In this document: positions 9,972 to 19,505 of the stretch, one piece after another
How the letters are laid out: every line of letters begins with the position of its first letter
How positions within the stretch are numbered: the first letter of the stretch is position 1
DNA from: Cohaesibacter sp. ES.047
GTDB lineage: Bacteria > Pseudomonadota > Alphaproteobacteria > Rhizobiales > Cohaesibacteraceae
Assembly: GCF_900215505.1 (NCBI RefSeq)
Contig: NZ_LT907844.1
Span: 2,080,501 to 2,144,500, forward strand
Length of the DNA: 64,000 nucleotides
Direction of reading: 5' to 3'
Program-made: the position numbers and the translations under genes
The notes under the pieces: model-generated
The model's input: only the letters and a program-made list of their open reading frames with translations
What the model was told of the DNA's origin: nothing
Databases searched by the model: none

Positions 9972-10034
9972 GGAACAAATCCTTTAGTCGCTTTGCATCG
10001 TTGGGTGCCCGGCGGGGAGCACCACTTATGTCTG

Positions 10035-11573
10035 TTAATCGGATGCCAGGTTCATGATGCTCACTTGATCGGCTTCCGAACGGTCCAGAATGCCGGTGAG
10101 CTTGCCTTCGTGCATGACCATGATGCGGTCGCTCATTCCCAGAACTTCGGGCATTTCCGAAGAAATCATGAGAACGGCAACGCCTTCCTTGGCCAATTGC
10201 GTGATCAGGCGATGAATTTCTGACTTGGCACCCACATCGATGCCGCGTGTCGGTTCATCGAGAATGAGAATGCGTGGCTTGTTGAGCAGCCAGCGGCCGA
10301 TCAGGACCTTCTGCTGGTTGCCGCCCGACAGGTTTTCGATCCGTTCCTGCATATCGGGTGTCTTGACGCGCAAGGTGTCACTCATGTCTTCGCAGAGTTT
10401 GGTGACCGTCCTTTCGTCAACAAAGCCGGCTTTGACGTATTTCTGGTTGATGACCGCCATCTGCATGTTCTCAAGGACATCAAGCACGAGGAACAGGCCG
10501 GTATCGCGTCTGTCTTCGGTCAACAGGGCCATGCCTTGTCGCATTGCCTGTTGTGTCGAGGAGATGGGAGCCTTTTTGCCAAAGACCTCGATGGTGCCGG
10601 ATGTGGCAGGTGTGACGCCAAAGACGGTTTCGGCAACGTTGGTGCGCCCAGCACCGACAAGGCCTGCAAGACCGAGAATTTCTCCTTCATGCAGGTCGAA
10701 GCTGACGTCCTCGAAAACCCCTTTGAGAGACAGATTGCGCACGGAAAGGGCGACCTTGCCGATGGGCACATCCTCTTTGGGGAACATCTGGGTGATCTCA
10801 CGACCAACCATCATCTGAATGAGCTTGTCGCGGTTCAGATTGTCGGCAAGATCGGTTCCGATGTATTTGCCATCCCGGAATACGGAAACGTCATCGGCGA
10901 TTTCGAACACTTCATCCATTTTATGGGTGATGTAGATGATCCCTTTGCCCTGTGCCTTGAGATCCGCGATGAGCTGGAACAGGTGGCGGACTTCGTTGTC
11001 CGTCAGGGCCGAAGTCGGCTCGTCCATGATCAGGACGTCGGATTCGTATGAGATCGCCTTGGCAATCTCGATCATCTGACGGCTGGCGATGGTCAGGTTG
11101 CGCACTTCCTCGTCCGGATCCAGATCCAGATTGAGGTCATCGAACAATTTCTGGGTCTGGTCGCGCAGGGCGCGGTGATCGACAAAGCCGAACCGGTTCT
11201 TCGGTTCACGCCGGATCCAGATGTTTTCCGCAACGGTCATGAAAGGCATCAGGTTGAGTTCCTGATGGATCATGGCGACGCCCGCGGAGAGCGCGTCAAG
11301 CGGGGTATTCATGATGACAGGCTGGCCGCGAAGCTTCACCGAGCCGTGGTCCGGGTGATAGATGCCGGCAACGATCTTCATCAAGGTCGATTTGCCTGCA
11401 CCATTCTCACCCATGAGGGCGTGAACTGTGCCCGGGCGTACGTTCAAGGATACGTCATCCAGAGCGACAACACCCGGAAATGCCTTGCGGACGTCCGTCA
11501 CTTCGAGCAGATATTCCGCGTGGGGTTCCGCGCCACTTTCTCTGATCACTTGCAGAGTATTGGGGCTAATCAT
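10035..11573 (-). CDS. iatA: Inositol ABC transporter ATP-binding protein (IatA-type)
   Basis: A 512-residue tandem ATPase of the sugar-import type. The first nucleotide-binding domain has [16 protein letters not shown], Walker [11 protein letters not shown] and switch His in YITHKMDE. The second has the degenerate Walker A region typical of this class ([14 protein letters not shown]), the signature [16 protein letters not shown] and [13 protein letters not shown]. It pairs with the downstream permease and the upstream binding protein. Start at ATG 11573. Confidence 0.9.
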   Translation of the reverse strand: MISPNTLQVIRESGAEPHAEYLLEVTDVRKAFPGVVALDDVSLNVRPGTVHALMGENGAGKSTLMKIVAGIYHPDHGSVKLRGQPVIMNTPLDALSAGVAMIHQELNLMPFMTVAENIWIRREPKNRFGFVDHRALRDQTQKLFDDLNLDLDPDEEVRNLTIASRQMIEIAKAISYESDVLIMDEPTSALTDNEVRHLFQLIADLKAQGKGIIYITHKMDEVFEIADDVSVFRDGKYIGTDLADNLNRDKLIQMMVGREITQMFPKEDVPIGKVALSVRNLSLKGVFEDVSFDLHEGEILGLAGLVGAGRTNVAETVFGVTPATSGTIEVFGKKAPISSTQQAMRQGMALLTEDRRDTGLFLVLDVLENMQMAVINQKYVKAGFVDERTVTKLCEDMSDTLRVKTPDMQERIENLSGGNQQKVLIGRWLLNKPRILILDEPTRGIDVGAKSEIHRLITQLAKEGVAVLMISSEMPEVLGMSDRIMVMHEGKLTGILDRSEADQVSIMNLASD

Positions 11574-11759
11574 AACGAGCGTTTCCCTTCTCTATACCAA
11601 TTCTCGCCAACACCGTTTCTTTTGCCAGCCGGATCGCCGGTAGAGCGAGCAAGGGATTGGGGATCCCAACGATGGACGCTCTTTTGGGGTTTCAGAAGGA
11701 GGCAGCAAAGCTGAATTGGATTCCAATAGCATGACAGATGAAGAAAAAACGGGGATCGT

Positions 11760-11809
11760 CTGCATGCTCTTGCTGATTGACTGCATGCATCCAGCAAGGA
11801 CGCATGCAG
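11760..11809 (-). other. Imperfect hairpin between ibpA and iatA
   Basis: Outer arms CTGCATGC/GCATGCAG and inner arms TTGCTG/CAGCAA form a long imperfect stem in the 253-base gap after the binding-protein gene. Such hairpins in binding-protein operons commonly protect the abundant first cistron from decay; that role is inferred. Confidence 0.55.
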
Positions 11810-11826
11810 CTATTGGTTCGAAAGGG

Positions 11827-12747
11827 TTATTTCATGAACTCGTCAAGGTTATCCTGACTGACGAGTTTGAACGGGATCCAGACGAACTGGTCGACTTTTT
11901 CGCCTTTGGCAAGCTGCATGGCTGCTTTCACAGAGCCTGCACCCTGACCTTCAGCATCCTGGAAGATGGAGATGAAGAGTTCGCCAGCTTTCATGGAAGC
12001 CAGAGCATCCGGGGTTGCGTCAACACCGGCAACAGCGATTTCGTCCGGAGAGATACCAGCCTGTTTCATGGCAAGCAGAGCGCCAAGAGCCATTTCGTCG
12101 TTGTTGGCAGCAACCGCGTCGATTTGGGTGCCCGATACGATCCAGTTGTTCATCAGGTCGATGGCTTCGGACCGTTGCCATTCAGCGGTCTGTTCTTCGA
12201 CGATCTTGATGTCCGGGTATTTTTCCAGCACTTCCTTGACGCCCCGCGTCCGACCATGGGTGCCGTCAGAGGACAGTTCGCCGAGCATGATGGCAACGTT
12301 GCCTTTGCCGCCCATTTTCTTGGCGAGTTCTTCCATCTGCAAACGACCGGCGACAACTTCTTCAGATCCCACAAAAACAACGCCTTCAGGCAGATCTTTG
12401 TCGGACGGTTTGCGGTTTACGTAAACCAGCGGAATGCCAGCTTCCTTGACCATTTTGGTGATGCGCGGCGTTGCGGACATGTCAACCGGATGAACGATGA
12501 TGGCATCAAGGCCCTGAGCGACGAAGTTCTGAACCTGATCGATCTGTTTGCCGATATCGGTACGAGCGTCTTCGAACTGGATTTCGATGCTGTCATCCTT
12601 GGCGGCTTCGGTGGCCATGGCTTCACGCACGATGGTCATGAAGTTGTCATCGAAGCTTGCCATGGCAACGCCGATGTTTTCTGCGTAGGCAGATGTAGAC
12701 AGCATGGCTGATGCTGCAGCTGCCATGGCAATGAGTGTTTTCTTCAT
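11827..12747 (-). CDS. ibpA: Inositol ABC transporter periplasmic binding protein
   Basis: A 306-residue secreted substrate-binding protein of the ribose-binding (Peripla_BP_4) family. The N-terminus MKKTLIAMAAAASAMLSTSAYA is a good signal peptide with cleavage after the last Ala. Mature motifs fit a sugar or polyol binder: GLDAIIVHPVDM, IPLVYVNRKPSD, VAANNDEMALGALLAM, VAGVDATPDALASM. It is the first gene of the inositol operon, with a long leader upstream. The C-terminus KLVSQDNLDEFMK is intact. Confidence 0.9.
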   Translation of the reverse strand: MKKTLIAMAAAASAMLSTSAYAENIGVAMASFDDNFMTIVREAMATEAAKDDSIEIQFEDARTDIGKQIDQVQNFVAQGLDAIIVHPVDMSATPRITKMVKEAGIPLVYVNRKPSDKDLPEGVVFVGSEEVVAGRLQMEELAKKMGGKGNVAIMLGELSSDGTHGRTRGVKEVLEKYPDIKIVEEQTAEWQRSEAIDLMNNWIVSGTQIDAVAANNDEMALGALLAMKQAGISPDEIAVAGVDATPDALASMKAGELFISIFQDAEGQGAGSVKAAMQLAKGEKVDQFVWIPFKLVSQDNLDEFMK

Positions 12748-12801
12748 ACTTTCCTCCCGAAAATCAAGGCCTGCCTATCAGGCCCTTTGGTGAGATAGTC
12801 C

Positions 12802-12839
12802 TGTCTTTGATGTGTGTAGTCCTCCGAACATCAAAGACA
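12802..12839 (-). promoter_or_regulatory. Inverted repeat in the ibpA leader
   Basis: Perfect 12-base arms TGTCTTTGATGT and ACATCAAAGACA with a 14-base loop lie 55-92 bases upstream of the ibpA start. It could be an operator or a 5'-UTR hairpin. Confidence 0.55.
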
Positions 12840-13356
12840 CGAATACGAGGTGTTGGGATCCGGTGGGATCCCGCTAAGGTCAGGCAAGCCCGACAAGTTG
12901 CTGGCTGGAATCGATATGGGTGCTGCTGCCAAGAGCGCGCGCCTGATCGTCCTGTGTTTGAATTTTCTTCGTGACGGGCTGGGGGGCGTTGATTGAAACG
13001 ATGTCAATTGGAGCGTTTTGAGCCATATTATCTGCATCAGCCGCTGTGTTGCAGGCGGTCAAGGGCTTGTTTTCTATGCCATTATGGATTTGTGCGTAGG
13101 TCGTGCCCTGCGCTTTTGCGGGCGCAAAAAAAGCAACAAACGACATCCTCGGCACAGCCGTATGGCCGAGCGCGCAGTCAATTCTGTCAGACACGCAAAC
13201 CTCCCAGTTCGGTCCGGCCTTCATCCTCCACAAATCGGGCCGGTTTCTTGTATTATCAATCATATGATGGAGGCGATTTCAGTCAACGATGTTGCTCACT
13301 TGCCGTTGCATTTGGACAGTTATGCAGCTAACGATCTGATCTGACTGCAAAAATTA

Positions 13357-13372
13357 TGAAATTAATATTTCA
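13357..13372. promoter_or_regulatory. Candidate operator TGAAA-N6-TTTCA (site 1)
   Basis: Inverted repeat with arms TGAAAT/ATTTCA around TAAT, about 90 bases before the LacI-type gene. The same arms and spacing recur twice on the other side of that gene, upstream of mmsA. RpiR-type IolR regulators bind short palindromes near their iol genes, so IolR or the LacI-type protein are candidate binders. Confidence 0.55.
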
Positions 13373-13461
13373 CTCTTGTGGAATATTGAAATTATTTCTC
13401 CAAATTTTGATTGAAAAGACATCAAATTAATGCTCTTATTTGACCGTTGATGGAGGAAAAA

Positions 13462-14487
13462 ATGTCCCGAGCTCCCTGGCAGAGTCCAACACTTGCTAAA
13501 ATTGCTGAGGTATCTGGCGTTTCATCTGCCACGGTTGATCGGGTTCTTCACAATCGCGGTGGCGTGTCCCAGAAAAAGACCGTGGCGGTGCAACGAGCCA
13601 TGGCCGAGTTGCAGGCGATGCAGATCCGAGCCGATCCAGAGAGTTCGGTGCTCTCGTTCGGTTTGCTGATCGATTCTGATGCTTCTTTCACCGTCGCGCT
13701 CAAGGATCTCATCTCCGATATCAATGACCGGGATCCGGGCGTCGAGATCAAGGTCTTCTCCAGTCTGCCGGTCCAGTTCGATCCCGGAGCCTTTTCCGAC
13801 AAGATCATCGAGTGGGGAGAGAAATATGATGGCCTGATCCTGTCGTGTCGGGAGCATCCCGCAATTGCCCGCGCCATTGAAACAACCTCTGAGAATGGCA
13901 CCGGCGTTTTTTGTATTTCCACCGATCAACCACATACCCGACGGATCGGCTATGCCGGGCTGGATCAGGTCGCCTCTGGCAGTTGTGCAGCGCATCTGAT
14001 TGGCCGATTTTCGCGAAAAATGCAGGGGCAGGTGGTGTTGTTGGGCAGTGCTGCCTACCGCTGTCAGGAGCAGAGAGGGATCGGATTCCGGCGCGTCATT
14101 CGCTCCCATTATCCTGACTTGTCCATCGTTGAATATTTCAATCAGAAGGACAATTCCTATACCGCTTACGAATATCTGACACAGTATCTGCATTCAGGCA
14201 ACCCGCCGATTGCTATCTATAATGTGGCTGGTGGCAATGCGGGAATCACCAGAGCGCTGGTTGATGCGGGCCTGAATGCCGATGTGCTTTTCGTTGGTCA
14301 CGAATTGACGCGCGTATCATCCGAGTTGCTGGAAGAAGACGGTATTGACTTCATTCTGACGCATGACATTTCAACCGAGCTCGAACGTGCCACGGAAAGC
14401 TTGCGCGCCCATTGCGAAGGCAAGAATGTACCCTCTGGATTTGCGCCTTTGCAGCCGGTCATCAAGTGCAAATACAATCTTGGTTAG
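13462..14487 (+). CDS. LacI-family transcriptional regulator
   Basis: A 341-residue regulator with an N-terminal LacI helix-turn-helix (PTLAKIAEVSGVSSATVDRVLHNRGGVSQ, residues 8-36) and a periplasmic-binding-protein-like effector domain (FGLLIDSDASFTVAL onward), the class that often senses sugars imported by ribose-type ABC systems. Start: ATG at 13462 has GGAGG five bases upstream; earlier in-frame TTG/ATG at 13447/13450 lack such a site. Divergent from the inositol transporter operon and flanked by the palindromes at 13357 and 14601. It probably responds to inositol or a derivative; this is inferred from context only. Confidence 0.85.
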   Translation: MSRAPWQSPTLAKIAEVSGVSSATVDRVLHNRGGVSQKKTVAVQRAMAELQAMQIRADPESSVLSFGLLIDSDASFTVALKDLISDINDRDPGVEIKVFSSLPVQFDPGAFSDKIIEWGEKYDGLILSCREHPAIARAIETTSENGTGVFCISTDQPHTRRIGYAGLDQVASGSCAAHLIGRFSRKMQGQVVLLGSAAYRCQEQRGIGFRRVIRSHYPDLSIVEYFNQKDNSYTAYEYLTQYLHSGNPPIAIYNVAGGNAGITRALVDAGLNADVLFVGHELTRVSSELLEEDGIDFILTHDISTELERATESLRAHCEGKNVPSGFAPLQPVIKCKYNLG

Positions 14488-14600
14488 GGCTGGTTTTAAG
14501 GGTGCCTAAATTTTGGTCGCGGCGCATTTTTGGTCAATTTTGCCGCACGGAGCCAACAGCAGTTTTGTTCTGATATTTGCTTTTGATGGCATCAATCAGT

Positions 14601-14622
14601 TTTTGAAATCAAAATTTCAAAA
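14601..14622. promoter_or_regulatory. Candidate operator TGAAA-N6-TTTCA (site 2)
   Basis: A perfect inverted repeat with nine-base arms TTTTGAAAT and ATTTCAAAA around CAAA. Its core equals that of the site at 13357. It lies about 460 bases upstream of mmsA. Confidence 0.6.
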
Positions 14623-14628
14623 TAGTGC

Positions 14629-14652
14629 AAAATGAAATATATTTTTCATTTT
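14629..14652. promoter_or_regulatory. Candidate operator TGAAA-N6-TTTCA (site 3)
   Basis: Perfect nine-base arms AAAATGAAA and TTTCATTTT around TATATT, only six bases from the preceding site, giving a tandem pair. Confidence 0.6.
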
Positions 14653-15083
14653 TGATCTGTCTCATGGTTCTCTTGGGGCTCTCTGACTACCCCTAATGCT
14701 CAAGAAACAACGGTCCGGATGACCAATCCGGGATAATTGCTGGTTTGGAGGAGCCGGTCGCATCGTTTTCCCGCCATTTGCTCGCTGTTGGCATGCCATC
14801 AGACTGAGCAAACGGGGCTCGTGCGACGGGGCCAAAGTGAAGGCTTTTGTGTGTCATGGCTGACGTCACAGTTGGTGCGCGCGCGAGGCAAGCAAGTGCA
14901 ATGCGAAACCCGGTTGTTCGCAATGGGCGCATTCTTCTCGCCATCCGCGCATGGGAACGCTCTGACATAGCGGTCAGTGCCTGTGCCCCCCCCATCCCTC
15001 CTTTTTGCCAGCCCTTACCCATAACAATCTGCTGACATTCTCTTTGCAATGCCAGCATTCCAATCCAAGCGGAGGAAACCAGA

Positions 15084-16598
15084 ATGAGAATCAAGCGTTT
15101 GAAATTTTGCGTCGACAATGAATGGCGCGAATCCAAGACAGAAAAATTTATGCCGGTGATGGACCCGTCCACCGGTAAGCAGACCGCAGAAGCACCTTGC
15201 TGTACGCAGGATGAAGTCGACGGAGCAGTGGAGACTGCCGCGGCTGCATTCCCCGTTTGGTCCAATACCCCGATCCCTGTCCGCATTCAGCTGATGTTCC
15301 GGTTCAAGCAGCTTCTTGATGCCCATCTTGATGAATTGACCGAGCTTCTGGCTACGGAAAACGGCAAATGCCTTGGTGAGGCGCGTGGCGATGTCCTGAA
15401 GGCCATTGAAGTGGTCGAATGCGCTTGCGCCAGCCATTATCTGATGCAGGGTGATACCTGCATGAATGTGTCCACCGGCTATGACACGGTTTCTTTCCGC
15501 GAGCCGCTGGGCGTCTTTGCTGCCATCGCTCCTTATAACTTCCCTGCGATGATCCCGATGGGTTGGATGATCCCGTTTGCGATCACCACAGGCAACACGG
15601 TGGTTCTGAAGGCGGCGTCCATGGTGCCCCAGACTGCGTCGCGCATGCTCGAGCTTCTGATCGAAGCGGGCCTGCCCAAGGGCGTTGTCAACCTTGTCAC
15701 CTGTTCCCGTGTGGAAGCAGACACGCTGCTCAAGCATCCCTCTATCAAGGGCGTTACCTTCGTTGGGTCAACCTCTGTCGGCATGCATATCTATGAAACC
15801 GCAGCAGGTGCTGGCAAACGCGTTCAGGCGCTCACTGAAGCGAAAAACCATGCTTTGGTCATGGAAGACTGTGTGCTTGAACGCACGGTGCGCGGCGTGA
15901 TCAACTCGACCTATGGCTGCGCCGGTCAGCGCTGCATGGCTCTGCCGGTTGTCTGCGTGCAGGAATCCATTGCCGATGAGTTCGTTGCCAAACTGATCGA
16001 ACTTGCCAAGGAATTGAAAATCGGTCCGGCCTACGATCCAACCTCCCAGCTTGGTCCGCTCGTCTCCAAGGGCCAGCTGAACTTTGTCGAGAAATGCATC
16101 CAGCGCGGTGTTGATGAAGGGGCCGATCTGGTTCTGGACGGTCGTGGTGCCAAGGTTGAAGGCCATGAAGATGGCTATTATGTCGGCCCGACCATCTTTG
16201 ACAATGTCAAGGAAGGCATGTGGATCGGCGACGAGGAAATCTTTGGTCCTGTCACCTGCATCAAGCGCGTGAAGGACTTCGAGGAAGGCCTCGCCATCAT
16301 GAATGCCAACCGTTTTGCCAACGGCTCTTGCATCTACACCCAGTCCGGCCTGCTCGCGCGTGAATTCGCCAGACGGACCGACGGCGGCATGGTCGGGATC
16401 AACGTTGGCATTCCGGTGCCCTTCTCGATCTTCCCCTTCTCGGGCCACAAGCAGTCCTTCTTTGGCGATCTGCATGCCATGGGCAAGGACGGCGTTGCCT
16501 TCTTCACCGAAACCAAATCGGTTACCTCGGTCTGGTTCTCTGAAGAAGATGCCACCAAGAAGGTTAGCACCTGGGATGGCACTTTGACCCGTAACTGA
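15084..16598 (+). CDS. iolA: Methylmalonate-semialdehyde / malonate-semialdehyde dehydrogenase (CoA-acylating)
   Basis: A 504-residue aldehyde dehydrogenase that makes acetyl-CoA (or propionyl-CoA) and CO2 from the semialdehyde, the last step of inositol breakdown; also named mmsA. Motifs: APYNFPAMIPMGWMIPFAIT, the NAD-binding VTFVGSTSVG, the catalytic Cys in YGCAGQRCMAL and the C-terminal PFSIFPFSGHKQSFFGDLH typical of MmsA. ATG at 15084 follows GGAGGAAACCAGA. It lies between two inositol-linked regulators. Confidence 0.93.
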   Translation: MRIKRLKFCVDNEWRESKTEKFMPVMDPSTGKQTAEAPCCTQDEVDGAVETAAAAFPVWSNTPIPVRIQLMFRFKQLLDAHLDELTELLATENGKCLGEARGDVLKAIEVVECACASHYLMQGDTCMNVSTGYDTVSFREPLGVFAAIAPYNFPAMIPMGWMIPFAITTGNTVVLKAASMVPQTASRMLELLIEAGLPKGVVNLVTCSRVEADTLLKHPSIKGVTFVGSTSVGMHIYETAAGAGKRVQALTEAKNHALVMEDCVLERTVRGVINSTYGCAGQRCMALPVVCVQESIADEFVAKLIELAKELKIGPAYDPTSQLGPLVSKGQLNFVEKCIQRGVDEGADLVLDGRGAKVEGHEDGYYVGPTIFDNVKEGMWIGDEEIFGPVTCIKRVKDFEEGLAIMNANRFANGSCIYTQSGLLAREFARRTDGGMVGINVGIPVPFSIFPFSGHKQSFFGDLHAMGKDGVAFFTETKSVTSVWFSEEDATKKVSTWDGTLTRN

Positions 16599-16623
16599 TA
16601 ATGCGATCCTGCTAATCGGGAGT

Positions 16624-16654
16624 GGGAGGAGGTGCATATTGCCTCCTCCTTGTT
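16624..16654 (+). terminator. Hairpin after iolA
   Basis: GGAGGAGG and CCTCCTCC with a nine-base loop, then TTGTT, 27 bases past the stop. The T-run is weak. Confidence 0.5.
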
Positions 16655-16960
16655 CGGAAAAAGCCCTGGAGCGCGAGAGCGTCCACTCCCTTGCTCAATA
16701 AAGGTTCATTTTTTGGACCTGATCAAAGGCTTTTCCCTTCCCGGCATGAGCGGCAATTTCCAGCAATTGTCGCTCATGACTTGATGGTTTGTCCGCAGAC
16801 GTCTAGAGACATTTGGTGGCAGGCCCGTAAAACTGTTGAGCCAAGGCGCATGTGCTTAGTATAAGTGACTAAGCTTTTGCCGATAATCAGGCTTTTAAGG
16901 CCTATGGATGTTGCCTCTGCGCATAGGAGGCAACGACGAACAGCAATCATTGAGGTCCGG
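16655..16960. promoter_or_regulatory. Intergenic region upstream of iolR
   Basis: About 300 bases with no supported gene. A reading frame continuous with iolR starts at 16865 but has no ribosome site; the promoter of iolR is expected here. No clear operator was seen. Confidence 0.4.
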
Positions 16961-17794
16961 ATGACGCCTGCCAACACCCTTACCGAACTACAGGACCAGA
17001 TCCGAGCCGAATATGGCGGGTTGAGCAAACGCCTGCAGCAGGTCGCACAGTTTGTGATCGACAATCACAACAGCGTTGCCTTCGATACGATTGCGGTCAT
17101 TGCTGAAAAAGCCGATGTCCCGCCCTCCACCATGATCCGGTTCGCCAATACCTTCGGTTTTGGTGGCTTCAATGAAATGAAGCAGCTTTTCCGCGACAAG
17201 TTGATCAAGGAAACCACGAGCTACACCGAGCGTGCCAAGCTCGCCAGCGCCTATCCGCAAGAAGAAACCGCATCCTTGCGGTCCATGAAGATCCTCAAGG
17301 AATTCTCGCAGGCCAATGCGCAGGCGCTCAAGCAGCTTGCGCTGCGCACACCGCCCGAGGATCTGCACCAGTCGGTCGAGCTGCTGGCGCATGCCGATAC
17401 CATTTATGTCGCCGGGATGGGACGCTCTTTCAGCATTGCCTCTTATCTGACCTATGCGCTGCATCACCTTGATCGCAAGGTTGTTCTCATCGATGGCATC
17501 GGTGGCATGTACCGCGAGCAGTGCAATCGGATGTCCGACAAGGATGTGCTGGTCTCGATCAGTTTTGCCCCCTATGCAGAAGAGACCCAGATCGCGGTCG
17601 AGGCGGCCAGCAACGCGGGCACCGCACAGATCGTGGTGACGGACAGCCAGATCAGCCCGATTGCGACCCTGAGTGACTTGTGTTTCGTGGTCAACGAGAC
17701 GCAAATCGATGCCTTCCGCTCGCAGTGCGTTACCAACTGTCTGGTGCAGTCCATCATCGTTGCGCTGGCCTACAAGATCAGCGAGTCCGAGTGA
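16961..17794 (+). CDS. iolR: RpiR-family transcriptional regulator, probable IolR
   Basis: A 277-residue protein with an N-terminal RpiR helix-turn-helix (GGLSKRLQQVAQFVIDN, FDTIAVIAEKADVPPSTMIRFANTFGFGGFNEMKQLFR) and a C-terminal SIS phosphosugar-binding domain (ADTIYVAGMGRSFSIASYL, DKDVLVSISFAPYAEET). RpiR-type IolR proteins repress inositol genes in rhizobia. The ATG at 16961 has GAGG five bases upstream and matches the usual N-terminus. Position between iolA and another inositol-type dehydrogenase supports the name. The effector is probably a phosphorylated inositol intermediate, by analogy. Confidence 0.85.
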   Translation: MTPANTLTELQDQIRAEYGGLSKRLQQVAQFVIDNHNSVAFDTIAVIAEKADVPPSTMIRFANTFGFGGFNEMKQLFRDKLIKETTSYTERAKLASAYPQEETASLRSMKILKEFSQANAQALKQLALRTPPEDLHQSVELLAHADTIYVAGMGRSFSIASYLTYALHHLDRKVVLIDGIGGMYREQCNRMSDKDVLVSISFAPYAEETQIAVEAASNAGTAQIVVTDSQISPIATLSDLCFVVNETQIDAFRSQCVTNCLVQSIIVALAYKISESE

Positions 17795-17826
17795 AGGCGC
17801 ATTTGCTGCCATGCAATCAGGTAGTC

Positions 17827-17858
17827 AAGGCCCGCATCGTGCTTGAGCGGGCCTTTTC
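17827..17858 (+). terminator. Rho-independent terminator after iolR
   Basis: Nine-base arms AAGGCCCGC and GCGGGCCTT, loop of 11, ending in TTTT; it sits between two convergent genes. Confidence 0.75.
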
Positions 17859-17867
17859 ATTGATACC

Positions 17868-18986
17868 CTAGAGCGAGATCCAGCTCTTCTCTTCAGCGGA
17901 TTGTGCCATGGCGTGGATGACCTTCTCGAAAGCTAGTGCTGCGTCAAAGTCCGGATAGGGGCGGGTGCCCTGATCGATTGCCCGGAGGAACTCGGCGAGT
18001 TCAATCACCTTCAGTTCATTGAAGCCCAGACCGTGTCCCGCCGACGGGCAGAAATGGGCGTAATGGGGATGGGTCGGGCCGGATAGGATGGTTTTGAAGC
18101 CCTGCTCGGAAACAGGGCCTTCATTCTGATAGAGGCGCAGCTCGTTCATGCGTTCCTGATCATAGATCAGCATGCCCTTGTCGCCGTGGAGTTCCCATGC
18201 GAGGTGGTTCTTGCGTCCCCATGCCGACCGCGAGGAGGAGAGCGTACCGAGTATGCCAGAACCAAAGCGGCAGATGGCTGTGGCGACATCTTCGTTTTCC
18301 ACCTTGCCCATGCCATCTCCCTCGGGCATCGGCCGTTCCGGGTAGACCGTGGCCATATCAGCTGTGAGGCTTTCGATCGGCCCGGCCAACTCATGAGCAA
18401 TGCTGACGAGATGGCATCCCAGATCGCCCAGTGCGCCGAGACCCGCTTCGGACTTGGTGGCACGCCATGTCCATGCCAGAGAAGGATCTGCCTGATAGTC
18501 CTCATCAACCCATCCACGAAAATGCAGCAGGCGACCAATGGCGCCATCCTCAACGAGCTGCTTGGCGTGGGCGATGATCGGGTTCTTGAGATAATTGTAG
18601 CCGACCATGGTCTTCACCCCGGCTTTGCGGGCTGCTTCGGCCATCTCTGTGGCGTCATTCGTCGTCAGAGCGAGTGGCTTTTCGCACCAGACATGCTTGC
18701 CGTGCTCAATGGCGGAGAGGGCCATCTCCTTGTGAAACTTGTTCGGCGTTGTGATGGAGATGATGTCAATGTTCGGATCGGACACAAGCTCTTGCCAAGA
18801 GTCTGTCGAGCGGGCAAAGCCGAACTGATCGGCCAGGTCCTCAGCCTTCTGGGCGGGAACGTCGCACAACATGTCTTTCTCGACGGGGGGCACGTCGCCA
18901 AACACGGCTCTAACGTTGCCATATGCAAGGGCATGGCACTTTCCCATGTAGCCAGTGCCGATAAGGCCTACTTTCAGTCTTCTCAT
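17868..18986 (-). CDS. Gfo/Idh/MocA-family oxidoreductase, probable inositol-related dehydrogenase
   Basis: A 372-residue NAD(P)-dependent dehydrogenase with Rossmann motif VGLIGTGYMGKCHALAY, catalytic-region motif GKHVWCEKPLAL, and later GLGALGDLGCHLVSIAHEL. It is longer than the operon's IdhA and belongs to a different branch, so it could act on another inositol isomer (scyllo- or chiro-) or an oxidised intermediate. The ATG at 18986 has GGGAGGAAAGCAC directly upstream; the open frame runs on to 19268 but without homology. The substrate is inferred from the iol neighbourhood only. Confidence 0.8.
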   Translation of the reverse strand: MRRLKVGLIGTGYMGKCHALAYGNVRAVFGDVPPVEKDMLCDVPAQKAEDLADQFGFARSTDSWQELVSDPNIDIISITTPNKFHKEMALSAIEHGKHVWCEKPLALTTNDATEMAEAARKAGVKTMVGYNYLKNPIIAHAKQLVEDGAIGRLLHFRGWVDEDYQADPSLAWTWRATKSEAGLGALGDLGCHLVSIAHELAGPIESLTADMATVYPERPMPEGDGMGKVENEDVATAICRFGSGILGTLSSSRSAWGRKNHLAWELHGDKGMLIYDQERMNELRLYQNEGPVSEQGFKTILSGPTHPHYAHFCPSAGHGLGFNELKVIELAEFLRAIDQGTRPYPDFDAALAFEKVIHAMAQSAEEKSWISL

Positions 18987-19505
18987 GTGCTTTCCTCCCA
19001 GAAAGACGAATGAAATGCAGTTTCTGTTGTCTGATGTTGGCGATGCGGGGGGCGCTCGGTATCGCGCCAGTCCAAACGCCATCGCGGGTGGGCTCATCTT
19101 GCGGGTCGAACGGTCTGAGCGATGGATTTGCGAAGTGGTCAGGCGTATTCTCCATTGGATCGGATATGAAATAAACCCGTGGAATTGTTTCATTTTAGCA
19201 AGCTCAACAGGTTTGCTACCCGAACGGGGAAACTGCACTCTGGCCGCGTGGTGCGGTCTTTTGCACAACTTTTCTTTAAAAATTGGGCACGGGGAGCAAA
19301 CGGATTCTGGTCAAATTTGTACAAGTTCTGCAGCTATTGGTAGTAAAAGACCAGTAAAGCGAGCATTTCCTCGATTTGGTTGCGCGGTTTTGTTCCCGCC
19401 TCCGTAATACTCCAAGTACGCGATTTTATGAGTTTTTTACCTTTGGGGTAAAGGCTTTCTGCCGATTGTGCATGAATGGCTGGTGGGCCGTTTTGGGAGG
19501 ACGAG
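18987..19505. promoter_or_regulatory. Divergent intergenic region, dehydrogenase / chemoreceptor
   Basis: About 500 bases between divergent genes without a supported ORF. A TGGAATTG-TTTCA-like sequence near 19180-19192 partly resembles the candidate operators but has the wrong spacing. A small TTTACC/GGTAAA hairpin lies near 19437. Confidence 0.35.

Larger units (their letters stand above)
12748..13461. promoter_or_regulatory. Divergent control region between ibpA and the LacI-type gene
   Basis: About 700 bases separate two divergent genes, and I see no convincing ORF. It must hold the promoters of the inositol operon and of the regulator. Visible structures are the hairpin at 12802-12839, palindromic GGATCC-containing repeats near 12855-12874, and the TGAAA-N6-TTTCA site at 13357-13372 with a GAAATTATTTC palindrome at 13388-13398 in a very AT-rich stretch just before the regulator. 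Confidence 0.6.
14488..15083. promoter_or_regulatory. Control region upstream of mmsA
   Basis: About 600 bases with no supported gene. It contains the two AT-rich inverted repeats described separately, a C8 run near 14986-14993 and a GGAGG ribosome site for mmsA. Long minus-strand frames here show no family features. Confidence 0.5.

Noticed and set aside
12880-13263. 127-codon minus-strand ORF in the divergent control region
   Set aside because: No ribosome site, no recognisable domain, and it covers palindromic control sequences; treated as non-coding.
14693-15286. 197-codon minus-strand ORF upstream of and overlapping iolA
   Set aside because: Low-complexity, no family pattern, overlaps a clear gene start.
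19160-19195. Fourth IolR-like operator before the first chemoreceptor
   Set aside because: Half-sites are present but spacing (16 or 3 bases) does not fit the N6 pattern.
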